Shown here piece by piece: positions 1-6,395 of a stretch of DNA of 23,388 nucleotides. A program made the translations under genes and the position numbers. This DNA comes from Clostridiales bacterium (GTDB lineage Bacteria; Bacillota; Clostridia; Oscillospirales; Oscillospiraceae), in contig SFLD01000030.1 in NCBI GenBank assembly GCA_004553545.1, positions 1-23,388 on the forward strand, read 5' to 3'. The number at the start of each line of letters is the position of its first letter. Within the stretch, counting starts at the first letter, position 1. Under the pieces are notes generated by a model, which saw only the letters and a program-made list of their open reading frames with translations, was not told the origin of the DNA and made no database searches.

Positions 1-2
1 AG

Positions 3-167
3 AAACGCTTTGTAAAGGCGATTGCGTACAAGTTTCCCATTGAACAAAAGGTGCTCACGCAATTTGATGAATGCGGGGCATCTGTGGAGACGGTGGTGCT
101 GCTCACCAAGGAGGCTGTGGAGCACCATATCAACTGGGTGGAAGACCATCAAGCGCCGCTTCTTTAA
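3..167 (+). CDS. C-terminal fragment of an unplaced gene, possibly mobile-element associated
   Basis: The frame is open from the window edge and ends with TAA at 165-167, giving 54 visible residues. The fragment carries the string FDECGASVETVVLLTK. From memory this resembles a tail found in RlmD/RumA-like (23S rRNA m5U methyltransferase-related) proteins carried by conjugative elements of gut Firmicutes; this is recall, not a search result. After HHIN the similarity I recall stops. A different frame (from about base 139) continues for 20 codons with a basic sequence (TIKRRFFNGKRRGRES), so the gene may be truncated or frameshifted near base 139. The stop codon lies in the loop of a 9-bp inverted repeat (154-162 with 171-179). 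The minus strand is also open here from 197 to the window edge, but that translation looks like a shadow. Function is not assigned. Confidence 0.4.
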   Translation, partial: KRFVKAIAYKFPIEQKVLTQFDECGASVETVVLLTKEAVEHHINWVEDHQAPLL

Positions 168-204
168 CGGGAAGCGGCGGGGCCGGGAAAGTACCATGTA
201 AAGG

Positions 205-246
205 AAAGAGCCGTGAGACTGCATTGGCAGTTCTCACGGCTCTTTT
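205..246. terminator. Bidirectional intrinsic terminator between convergent genes
   Basis: A long stem pairs AAGAGCCGTGAGA with TCTCACGGCTCTT, extended by CTGC/GCAG across a single bulged T around an ATTG loop. On the plus strand it is followed by TTTTC, on the minus strand by TTTCC. It sits between the plus-strand fragment ending at 167 and the minus-strand radical SAM gene ending at 280, where a shared terminator is expected. Confidence 0.8.
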
Positions 247-279
247 CGGTGCGGTCTTACTCAGCAGCAGTTTGTCCGC

Positions 280-1413
280 TTACTCATCATGCAGCGGATC
301 ACCTGCTTGCGGAAACGCTTTGCCTTCAGCATTGCTCTCATCTCCTTCCCTTAGTTTTTCCATCAAATACTTCATGAAACGGCAGTTCACTTGCCAGGCT
401 TCTTGGGAGCGGTCACCGAAAATGCACTGGCCGCAGCAGAGCGTGTACAGCTCGCAACCCTGGCAGTCCTCGCTGCCGTCATTGTAGTGCTGCAGGTACG
501 CCCGATAGTCCGGGTTTTGCAGGATGCTCTCAAAATCGGACAGCATCCCAAAGGAGCGCGGGTCATAGCCGCAGACTTTGATCTCGCCGTCCGGCGTGAT
601 GCAGATGCTGTTTGCAGCGGAGTTTCCGCAGTAGCAGTGGAAACCATCCCCCTCCTTCTGGTTCAGATAGGGGATAAGCCAGTATCCGAAAACGCCGATC
701 TGCTTTTCTCGGGCAATCGCATAAAGGGAGAGCAGCTCCTCCGCCACGTCCTGATAGTTCTCGGGGGTGAGGCTGGAGATGTCATAGTCCAGAGCGAACT
801 CCCGGATACTGTATTTCTCACAAAGGGAAAGGACGTGCAGGGCATCCTGGGTGAAGCCTGGGCGGTTATAGGTCGCGCTCAGGGAGTAGAAGGGAAAGTC
901 TATGCTCCGCCCAAGCTCCAGGGCGTCGATGACGGCTTGGTAGGTATCGATGGGACGGCCGGACTGCTGCATGGGGCGGTTGAGATTCTGCGTTTTGCGT
1001 TCTCCGTCAATGGAGAGGCCTACATCGATGCAAAGGTCCTTGGCGGATCGCAGGATTTCCGGTGTTACCAGGCTGCCGTTGGTAATCAGACTCAGGCGAA
1101 GGGAAGGCATTCGCCTCCGGACGTGGCGGGATACTGTGTTGATCGTCGGCCAGGACAACAGAGGTTCTCCCGTCCCAAAGTAGATGAGGGGCTGTCGAAT
1201 ATTCTGGGCGTGGTACTCCAGGTAGTCCAGGTATTTGTCTGTGACCGCCAGGGCCAATTCCTGGGACATCAGCGCGCGGCGGCGATTGTTTCGCCAGAAA
1301 ATGCAGTAGCGGCACTGGTAGTTGCAGCTCTCGCTGACAGATAACTCCAAACAGCGGAAATATGCGTGCTTGTCGATATATTTCATCCGGGAGGACTGTG
1401 TTTCTTGGCTCAA
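280..1413 (-). CDS. Radical SAM/SPASM protein, probable peptide-modifying enzyme
   Basis: This 377-residue protein has the radical SAM signature CxxxCxxC at C30, C34 and C37 (CNYQCRYC), which binds a 4Fe-4S cluster that cleaves S-adenosylmethionine. A GTGEP motif lies at 80-84 and LSIDGE at 133-138. The C-terminal half has a SPASM-type cysteine set for auxiliary clusters: C260, C262, C271, C281, C317, C320, C326, C327, C330 and C344. SPASM members of this kind include RiPP maturases and anaerobic sulfatase-maturing enzymes; no sulfatase or precursor gene is visible. The start is TTG at 1413, overlapping the upstream stop as TTGA and preceded by GAGGAGG at seven bases. The first ATG (codon 10) has no good ribosome-binding site. 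Base composition is less GC-rich than the rest of the window. The substrate is unknown. Confidence 0.85.
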   Translation of the reverse strand: MSQETQSSRMKYIDKHAYFRCLELSVSESCNYQCRYCIFWRNNRRRALMSQELALAVTDKYLDYLEYHAQNIRQPLIYFGTGEPLLSWPTINTVSRHVRRRMPSLRLSLITNGSLVTPEILRSAKDLCIDVGLSIDGERKTQNLNRPMQQSGRPIDTYQAVIDALELGRSIDFPFYSLSATYNRPGFTQDALHVLSLCEKYSIREFALDYDISSLTPENYQDVAEELLSLYAIAREKQIGVFGYWLIPYLNQKEGDGFHCYCGNSAANSICITPDGEIKVCGYDPRSFGMLSDFESILQNPDYRAYLQHYNDGSEDCQGCELYTLCCGQCIFGDRSQEAWQVNCRFMKYLMEKLREGDESNAEGKAFPQAGDPLHDE

Positions 1414-2834
1414 GCGTCATCCTCCTCATCGGAAGCATTGATCCGGATCATTGCTTCCGTCATTTTTTGATAGAACTCGCATTGAGGCAGGAGCTTTTCC
1501 GGGTGCTTGCCGGTGATGAGGCATTGGCCGTTACAGGCGCCCTCGAAGATGCAGCCCAGGCAGGGGGACGGCAGGTTGCCGACGAGCCGCTCTTCAATTC
1601 GCTGGTAGAAGCTGCCACCTGGCTTGATTGCGGCTTCCAGATCATTTAGGGAGCAGACCTGGTCATCATGAAAACCGCAGAGGTAGACATTCTGGAGGGA
1701 ATCCACTGAGAGGTTCCGCCCGATGGCAGCCTTGCAGAATCCGTGGCGATCCTCCACGATGCTTTCGTTGGAGAAATTCAGAAACGGCGTTTCCCAGGTG
1801 CCAAAGAATTCGATGCCTCGGGCGGTGAAAGCCTGCCAGTTATGGGCCAGGAACTCCACCTGCTGCTCTGTGGAAAGCGAGAGACAGTGGATGAGGTCGA
1901 AGTCATAGGCGACGCTCAAGTAGCCTTGATCAGCGCACCAATCGATGAAATTGTCGTCGATATACCGGAAATTTTTGTCGTTGATGGTGACGCTGATCCC
2001 CAGGATCGGGTTTCCCATTTTCCGAAGCATCTCCATCTTCTCCCAGATGGAGGCGTATGTTCCACGGCCATCCCGGTAAACGCGGATGGCGTCGTTTCCG
2101 GCGGGAGGGCCATCCAGTGAGGTGTAGACAGCGATCCCGGACTTTGTGAAGTATTCTGCCATTTCCTCTGTGAGAAGGGAGAGGTTGGTGTTGACGGCGG
2201 CTTCTACCTCATATTCCGGATAGCAGGCAAGACAGTATTCATGTACGCTCTGGAGAACCTTGAAGTTCATCAGCGGTTCGCAGTTTCCGTAGTGAAGTGA
2301 AAGCTTACGGTTGTCCGGCTGATGCTTTTGAAGGAACGCGATATAAGTGTCAACGATAGACTTTGCCGTATCCAGCGACATGATCCGGCTCTTATTGGCG
2401 TCATGGGCGATGCAGTGGGGACAGCCAAAGTTGCATGCCTCCGAAAGGCGCAGGTCCAGCATTTTGATGGATCGGCCATCTGCTACCGATCGGAGATATT
2501 CTGCATTCTTGACGGCGCAGATCCTGCGGGTATTCAGGGGGACAGGAAGCAGGTGGAATGCCTCAATCAGAAGCTCTGCCAGCTCCCAATGTTCGGGGTC
2601 CTGAGCAAGCTCCCGCAGGGTCTTTTGATCCAACTCGGATACAGCGTTTCTTGCGTTTTGGTTGAGGACGATAGGATTGTTGAGGACAGTGTTGTAAAGG
2701 ACGAAATTTCCATCGCATTCAATGATGCGAAGTTCCTTTTGAAGAGCAAAGCGGGTATCCCAATGGATATCTTCCTTCGGAAGATATGGGCTGAAAGTCT
2801 GGGTGATCGCGGGGAGATCTACCGTGTGAACCAT
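1410..2834 (-). CDS. Radical SAM/SPASM protein with extra N-terminal domain
   Basis: This 474-residue protein has the cluster motif CNFGCPHC at C134, C138 and C141. A GNCEP sequence at 183-187 stands where most relatives have GGEP, and SLDGP lies at 239-243. The C-terminal SPASM-like cysteines are C367, C386, C394, C425, C428, C434, C438 and C452. The first 120 residues precede the barrel and include FVLYNTVLNNPIVLNQNA, reminiscent of the N-terminal regions of RiPP maturases that recognise a leader peptide; that reading is inference. It shares blocks with the downstream partner (IEFFGTWETPFLNF against IGVFGYWLIPYLNQ), so the two are paralogues. The ATG start has AAGGA a few bases upstream. 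The two genes overlap by four bases and are surely co-transcribed. Substrate and product are unknown. Confidence 0.85.
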   Translation of the reverse strand: MVHTVDLPAITQTFSPYLPKEDIHWDTRFALQKELRIIECDGNFVLYNTVLNNPIVLNQNARNAVSELDQKTLRELAQDPEHWELAELLIEAFHLLPVPLNTRRICAVKNAEYLRSVADGRSIKMLDLRLSEACNFGCPHCIAHDANKSRIMSLDTAKSIVDTYIAFLQKHQPDNRKLSLHYGNCEPLMNFKVLQSVHEYCLACYPEYEVEAAVNTNLSLLTEEMAEYFTKSGIAVYTSLDGPPAGNDAIRVYRDGRGTYASIWEKMEMLRKMGNPILGISVTINDKNFRYIDDNFIDWCADQGYLSVAYDFDLIHCLSLSTEQQVEFLAHNWQAFTARGIEFFGTWETPFLNFSNESIVEDRHGFCKAAIGRNLSVDSLQNVYLCGFHDDQVCSLNDLEAAIKPGGSFYQRIEERLVGNLPSPCLGCIFEGACNGQCLITGKHPEKLLPQCEFYQKMTEAMIRINASDEEDDA

Positions 2835-2884
2835 GATTCCTTGCCTGCCTTACTGTCGTTCTATAAAAATGGAAGTCCTTTTCT

Positions 2885-2914
2885 ATTTTGGCATAGAAAG
2901 TAAGCTGGTGTCAA
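2885..2914 (-). promoter_or_regulatory. Promoter for the radical SAM pair
   Basis: On the minus strand a perfect -35 TTGACA (2914-2909) is followed after 18 bases by CAAAAT (2890-2885), about 50 bases upstream of the ATG at 2834. The -10 matches consensus at four of six positions, so this is moderate support. Confidence 0.5.
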
Positions 2915-2998
2915 GGGAATGTTTGTTTTCTGGCTTGGAGGGAAGAGATCCTGGGCAGCTGTTCGTCCGAAGGGAGTCTTATGCCGGGGGAGAGCCGG

Positions 2999-3026
2999 AA
3001 AAAGTTTCGCCCCCGAAGTTGGGGGC
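2999..3026 (-). terminator. Terminator after the CHR operon
   Basis: On the minus strand GCCCCC-AACTTC-GGGGGC is followed by GAAACTTTTT, starting seven bases beyond the stop codon at 3033. The stem is short but all G-C. It separates the CHR operon from the radical SAM promoter. Confidence 0.65.
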
Positions 3027-3032
3027 AAAGGT

Positions 3033-3599
3033 TCATGCCTGCTCTGCCAGCAGGCCGAGGGCGAGGCTGGCGGCGCCGCAGAGGAGCATCACCAGGATGG
3101 GGCTCCAGCGGAGCTTGCGCAGCAGGAAGAAGGCGCAGAGGAAGAACCCGGCGCCCAGCCACTGGAAGCTCTCCCCGGACGGGGGCAGCCCCTGGAAGAG
3201 CACCTGCCAGAGAATGGAGAGGCCCGCCGAGGCGATGAGGGCCACCACTGCCGGGCGGAGGGAGCCCAGGATGCCCTGGAGGACCTGTCCCCGCTGGTGG
3301 CGGTAGTAGATGCGGGCCAGGAGAGAGACGATGAGGAGCGACGGCAGGATGCAGCCGAAGGTGGCGACCACCGCCCCGGCCGCCCCGGCGATCCGCAGGC
3401 CCACAAAGGTGGCGGAATTCACCGCGATGGGGCCCGGCGTCATCTCCGCGATGGTGATGAGGTCCGTGAACTCCGCCATGCTGAGCCAGCCGTGGCTCTC
3501 CACCACCTGGGCCTGGATGAGGGGCATGGCGGCGTAGCCTCCGCCGATGCTGAAAAGCCCCACCTGCAGGAAACTCCAGAAAAGGGACAGAAGGGTCAT
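3033..3599 (-). CDS. Chromate transporter (CHR) half-size protein, second of pair
   Basis: The 188-residue protein is a single CHR domain with several hydrophobic membrane segments. Family features visible are an SIGGGYAAMPL segment near residues 17-27 and EMTPGPIAVN near 52-61, followed by hydrophobic helices to the end. Short-chain CHR proteins usually come as adjacent pairs that work together, as here: its ATG overlaps the stop of the upstream CHR gene by four bases (ATGA, 3596-3599). The family name comes from chromate efflux in a few bacteria, but the natural substrate of most short CHR pairs is unproven. A terminator follows directly. The gene is transcribed with the PII-like gene upstream. 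Confidence 0.88.
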   Translation of the reverse strand: MTLLSLFWSFLQVGLFSIGGGYAAMPLIQAQVVESHGWLSMAEFTDLITIAEMTPGPIAVNSATFVGLRIAGAAGAVVATFGCILPSLLIVSLLARIYYRHQRGQVLQGILGSLRPAVVALIASAGLSILWQVLFQGLPPSGESFQWLGAGFFLCAFFLLRKLRWSPILVMLLCGAASLALGLLAEQA

Positions 3600-4171
3600 G
3601 CCTTCGCCCCCTTCCGCATCCGCCAGAGGACGGAGACCCCGCCCACGACGGCCGCCGCCAGGATCAGCAGCATCACATTCACGTCAAAGAGGAAGGCGGC
3701 GGCGAAGACCCCCACCATCACAGCGATCTGCAGCGGGGAGCGGTTTTTTATCACCTTGCCGCCCAGGTCGCAGACCACGTCCAGGATCACGGCGGCGACG
3801 CCCGCCTGCATGCCCCGGAGCGTCAGGGCCACATAGCGGTTGGCGGCGAAGGCGGCGTAGAAGTACGAGATGACCCCTAGGATCAGCATGGGGGGCAGGA
3901 TGGTCCCCAGGACCGCCGCCAGCATCCCAAGAAAGCCGCCGATCCGCCAGCCCACGAGGATGGCGGCGTTGACGGCGATGGCTCCCGGGGAGGACTGGGC
4001 CAGGGCGATGAGGTCCAGCATCTCGTCCTCCGCCAGCCAGTGGAGCTCCTCCACAAAGCGGCGGCGCATGAAGGTCACGATGACGAAGCCCCCGCCGAAG
4101 GTGCAGGCGCTGATGGAGAGCATACTGGCAAAGAGGGTCCAGAGGGTCCGCCACTTCCGCTCCGTCTCCAT
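3596..4171 (-). CDS. Chromate transporter (CHR) half-size protein, first of pair
   Basis: The 191-residue membrane protein has CHR features: ACTFGGGFVIV near residues 22-32 and LAQSSPGAIAVN near 57-68, the same two blocks as in its partner (SIGGGYAAMPL and EMTPGPIAVN), so the two genes are diverged duplicates. The start at 4171 has GGAAGGG eight bases upstream. It begins only 30 bases after the stop of the PII-like gene at 4202, with no terminator or promoter between, so all three genes look like one operon. The protein probably forms an antiparallel heterodimer with the downstream half, as inferred for other short CHR pairs. Confidence 0.88.
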   Translation of the reverse strand: METERKWRTLWTLFASMLSISACTFGGGFVIVTFMRRRFVEELHWLAEDEMLDLIALAQSSPGAIAVNAAILVGWRIGGFLGMLAAVLGTILPPMLILGVISYFYAAFAANRYVALTLRGMQAGVAAVILDVVCDLGGKVIKNRSPLQIAVMVGVFAAAFLFDVNVMLLILAAAVVGGVSVLWRMRKGAKA

Positions 4172-4201
4172 ATGGCATCCCTTCCTTCTTTGGCGCTTGC
4201 G

Positions 4202-4558
4202 TCAGAATTTGTCCATCTTCTGCACGTCCATCACGATGGCCGTGACGCCGCCCACGTCCTGGGCAGTGGCCACCGGCGGCACCATGGCGGCGGTGGAGAC
4301 CATACCGTGCTCAGAGTAGGCGCAGGGGGACTGGTAGACCGTCTGGGTCCTCTTGCCCGCCACCCGCTTCAGGATGGCCAGGGCCTCCTCCACCCGGGAT
4401 TCGTCGGTGCAGATCATGAGGGTGGTGTTCTTTTGGCGGAGGAAGCCGCCGGAGGTGCTGAGCACCGTGACGTAGAAGCCCTTCTCGTTGAGGGCGTGGA
4501 CTGTGTCATAGTGGTCCTCCCCCCGGACGATGGCCAGGATCATTTTGTTGTGTTCCAT
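4202..4558 (-). CDS. PII-like DarA/PstA family protein (DUF970), putative nucleotide sensor
   Basis: The 118-residue protein aligns by eye with Bacillus subtilis DarA and Staphylococcus aureus PstA, trimeric PII-like receptors of cyclic di-AMP. Shared features are MILAIVRGED at the start, TSGGFLRQKNTTLMI at 35-49 (the loop holding much of the ligand in DarA), and the C-terminal DVGGVTAIVMDVQKMDKF. Two ligand-contacting residues of DarA, Asn24 and Arg26 in its numbering, correspond here to Gly27 and Tyr29, so c-di-AMP binding is uncertain. The ATG at 4558 was chosen over a longer open frame because it has GGAGGGACAATC immediately upstream and fits the family start. The gene leads an operon with the CHR transporter pair and has its own strong promoter. 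Confidence 0.85.
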   Translation of the reverse strand: MEHNKMILAIVRGEDHYDTVHALNEKGFYVTVLSTSGGFLRQKNTTLMICTDESRVEEALAILKRVAGKRTQTVYQSPCAYSEHGMVSTAAMVPPVATAQDVGGVTAIVMDVQKMDKF

Positions 4559-4579
4559 GATTGTCCCTCCGTTTCCGTG

Positions 4580-4598
4580 GGTCCGGCAGGGCCGGACC
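4580..4598 (-). other. 5'-end hairpin in the PII-like gene leader
   Basis: GGTCCGGC and GCCGGACC form an eight-base perfect stem with a three-base loop. It lies a few bases after the expected transcription start and about 20 bases before the ribosome-binding site. It could stabilise the 5' end of the mRNA. There is no T run, so it is not a terminator. Confidence 0.5.
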
Positions 4599-4610
4599 TG
4601 AGAATATACT

Positions 4611-4639
4611 ATTATACCATGCTTTCCCGGCCGGCGCAA
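4611..4639 (-). promoter_or_regulatory. Strong extended -10 promoter of the PII-like/CHR operon
   Basis: Minus strand: -35 TTGCGC (4639-4634), 17-base spacer, -10 TATAAT (4616-4611) preceded by TGG, giving an extended -10. It sits between the CNNM gene end (4662) and the PII-like start (4558). Confidence 0.8.
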
Positions 4640-4661
4640 TCCGGCGGGGAGAAAAACTGCC

Positions 4662-5909
4662 TCAGACGGGCGCGGGGGTCTGGGCCTCCCGGCGGAGCTG
4701 GATCTCCGAGACCCGGTGGCGCTCCGCCAGGGTCACCCGGACCTCCCAGCCGTCCCGGGAGAAGCAGTCCCCCGCCTCCGGCACCCGGCCGAACTGCTCC
4801 ATCACCCAGCCGCCGACAGACACCATTTCGGAGTCCTTGGCCAGGGGGAACTGGGCCTGGAAGTCCTCCAGGTCCATGCCGGCGTCCACCAGGAAGCAGT
4901 CCGGGGACAGGCGGCGCAGGGGGAGCTCCACCTCGTCGTGCTCATCCCAGATCTCGCCCACCAGCTCCTCCAGGATGTCCTCCATGGTGACGATGCCGCA
5001 GGTGCCGCCATGCTCATCCACCACCACGGCAATGTGGGTCTTGGCCTTCTGGAGCTGGGTGAGGAGCTGGCGGATGGGCTCGCTCTCCAGGGTGAAGACC
5101 ACGGGGGTGAGGAGCTCCGAGAGGGGCTTCTCCGTGACGCCCTGGCCGATGTAGAAGTCCTTCTGGTGCAGCACGCCCAGGATATTGTCGATGCTGTCCC
5201 GGTAGACGATGAGGCGGGAGTAGCGGGTCTCGGCGAAGCGCGCCGCGATCTCCTCCCGGCTGGCCTCCAGGGGGATGGCCGCCAGGTCCACCCGGTGGAT
5301 GAGGATGTCCCCGGCCTTTCGGTCCGTGAACTGGATGGCGTTTTTCAGCAGTTCCCCCTCGCTGTGGTCGATGCTGCCCTCCTGCTGGACCTCCTCCACC
5401 AGCATGAGAAGCTCCGCCTGGGAGAGGCGGCTCTCCGGCCGCAGCCGGAAAAGGCGGGAGAGCAGGCGCTTCCACTGGGAGAAGAGGAAGTTCAGCGGGG
5501 TGAAGGCCCACATCAGGAAGCGCAGCATGGGGGCGGAGAAGCAGGCGAAGCGCTCGGCGCAGTCCCGGGCCACGCTCTTGGGGGAGATCTCGCCGAAGAT
5601 CAGCACCGCCAGCGTCACCACCACGGTGGAGAGGGAAGCGCCCGCGTCCCCGAAGCGGCGGACGAAGAGCAGCGTGACCAGAGAGGCGGTGGCGATGTTC
5701 ACGATGTTGTTGCCGATGAGGATGGTGGAGATGAGACGGTCATACTGGCCGTGGAGATGCAGGGCCAGCTCTGCCCGGTGGTCCCCCTGCTCCGCCAGGG
5801 TGCGCATCTTGGCGGTGCTCAGGGAGGAGAAGGCCGTCTCCGTGGCGGAGAAGTAGGCGGAGAGCAGCAGGCACAGGGCCATCAGGGTCAAGGATACGGC
5901 GGTGGTCAT
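4662..5909 (-). CDS. CNNM/CorC-like membrane protein with DUF21, CBS pair and CorC_HlyC domain
   Basis: This 415-residue protein has the hemolysin-C/CNNM architecture. The N-terminal DUF21 membrane domain covers roughly residues 1-150, with SATETAF at 21-27, IGNNIVNIA at 65-73 and GEISPK at 106-111; these are conserved polar blocks that in structurally studied CNNM/CorB proteins surround the Mg2+ site. Two CBS domains follow (about 200-315), ending in DEHGGTCGIVTMEDILEELVGE-type sequence at 298-319, and a CorC_HlyC domain covers about 330-405. The family exports or transports Mg2+ (and perhaps Co2+); the old name hemolysin is misleading. Its position divergent from two MgtC-type genes supports a magnesium role. 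The start has AAAGGA upstream. A long leader with an upstream reading frame precedes it. Confidence 0.9.
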   Translation of the reverse strand: MTTAVSLTLMALCLLLSAYFSATETAFSSLSTAKMRTLAEQGDHRAELALHLHGQYDRLISTILIGNNIVNIATASLVTLLFVRRFGDAGASLSTVVVTLAVLIFGEISPKSVARDCAERFACFSAPMLRFLMWAFTPLNFLFSQWKRLLSRLFRLRPESRLSQAELLMLVEEVQQEGSIDHSEGELLKNAIQFTDRKAGDILIHRVDLAAIPLEASREEIAARFAETRYSRLIVYRDSIDNILGVLHQKDFYIGQGVTEKPLSELLTPVVFTLESEPIRQLLTQLQKAKTHIAVVVDEHGGTCGIVTMEDILEELVGEIWDEHDEVELPLRRLSPDCFLVDAGMDLEDFQAQFPLAKDSEMVSVGGWVMEQFGRVPEAGDCFSRDGWEVRVTLAERHRVSEIQLRREAQTPAPV

Positions 5910-5924
5910 AGAAACGATTCCTTT

Positions 5925-6058
5925 CTGTCAGTCAGATTCCGGTCCTGCCGGAGAAAATGGTCTCAGAGCGCGCGAAAGAGCACACCCGTCCCGCTAGACG
6001 CGGCGCGGATCTGCTCTACTCAAACTGACAGATATGGTCGGATCGGTGGCTACTGTCA
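5925..6058 (-). promoter_or_regulatory. Structured leader RNA of the CNNM gene, candidate regulator
   Basis: On the minus strand the leader has a long-range stem between CTGTCAG (6031-6025) and CTGACAG (5931-5925), extended inside by CAGATCC (6013-6007) with GGAATCTG (5940-5933, one bulge). The 3' strand directly abuts the AAAGGA ribosome-binding site. A third element, TGACAG (6058-6053), can instead pair with CTGTCA (6031-6026), so the two folds exclude each other. The 5' pairing strand lies inside codons 12-14 of the upstream reading frame. I do not recognise an M-box, Mn2+ or other named riboswitch here. No intrinsic terminator was seen, which would point to translational control. Confidence 0.45.
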
Positions 6059-6066
6059 CTGTCCAT
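6016..6066 (-). CDS. Candidate 16-residue leader peptide upstream of CNNM gene
   Basis: The frame encodes MDSDSSHRSDHICQFE and ends with TAG. It is preceded by AAGGAGGT (6084-6077) with a slightly long 10-11 base spacing. It lies about 36 bases after the predicted transcription start and ends 107 bases before the CNNM ATG. Its last codons contain one strand of the leader stem, so translation would disturb that fold. The N terminus is rich in Asp and Ser; in enterobacteria, acidic leader peptides (MgtL) help sense Mg2+, which is only an analogy. Peptide expression is unproven. Confidence 0.4.
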   Translation of the reverse strand: MDSDSSHRSDHICQFE

Positions 6067-6108
6067 GCGGGCGGGGACCTCCTTCCTGGCGTAAGATAGA
6101 ATGCCACG

Positions 6109-6138
6109 AGTATACGGGAAAGAGACTGTCCCTGTCAA
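6109..6138 (-). promoter_or_regulatory. Promoter of the CNNM gene
   Basis: Minus strand: perfect -35 TTGACA (6138-6133), 18-base spacer, -10 TATACT (6114-6109). The expected start near 6102 gives a leader of about 190 bases before the ATG at 5909. Confidence 0.75.
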
Positions 6139-6242
6139 GGGGACGGGGCGTTCAGACTTCGTAAAAAAGGGGGGCGGCGGGTCTGTCATCATTACAGGAC
6201 CCGATGGCGGCCAGTGGGAAAGCTTTGGGCAGATAAACCAAA

Positions 6243-6278
6243 AACGGGATTGACAGGCGGGGGAATTCCCGTTATAAT
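6243..6278 (+). promoter_or_regulatory. Consensus promoter of the mgtC pair with internal palindrome
   Basis: TTGACA (6250-6255), 17-base spacer, TATAAT (6273-6278): both hexamers are perfect. The spacer holds the palindrome GGGAATTCCC (6261-6270). A wider inverted repeat AACGGGA (6243-6249)/TCCCGTT (6267-6273) brackets the -35 box. Such a strong promoter with symmetric DNA between its boxes suggests repressor control. Between this promoter and the CNNM promoter (6139-6242) I see only a bulged hairpin at 6179-6202 and no gene. Confidence 0.85.
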
Positions 6279-6330
6279 ACCATCTACTATCTGTCATACC
6301 TCCTGCGTTCACGTTTGCGCATTCGTTTAC

Positions 6331-6369
6331 GTCCCGCGCTGCCCCTTTGGCAGCTCCGCGGGGCTTTTT
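6331..6369 (+). terminator. Intrinsic terminator in the mgtC leader (attenuator candidate)
   Basis: GTCCCGCG pairs with CGCGGGGC (one G-T pair), and inside it CTGCC pairs with GGCAG around a CCTTT loop; a three-base bulge (CTC) lies on the 3' side. TTTTT follows directly. The element begins about 46 bases after the predicted start of transcription and ends 27 bases before the mgtC ATG, with no ATG reading frame in between. A terminator between a consensus promoter and its gene implies regulated read-through, or a short RNA of about 85 bases. Confidence 0.75.
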
Positions 6370-6395
6370 GTTCGGGAGGGGGAAGGGAGGAGCCT

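Noticed and set aside
1..197. Minus-strand frame open to the left edge, starting at 197
   Set aside because: The plus-strand reading has the recognisable FDECGASVETVVLL string; the minus reading is basic and His-rich with no start signal.
4617..4660. Terminator after the CNNM gene
   Set aside because: A GCCGG/CCGGC stem is possible but is not followed by a T run and overlaps the promoter of the next gene.
4716..6164. Long plus-strand open frame over the CNNM gene
   Set aside because: The minus-strand CNNM reading is clearly real and this one is His/Gly/Glu-rich shadow sequence.
6285..6395. M-box (ykoK) magnesium riboswitch before mgtC
   Set aside because: The leader is only about 110 bases and lacks the conserved M-box strings I would expect.
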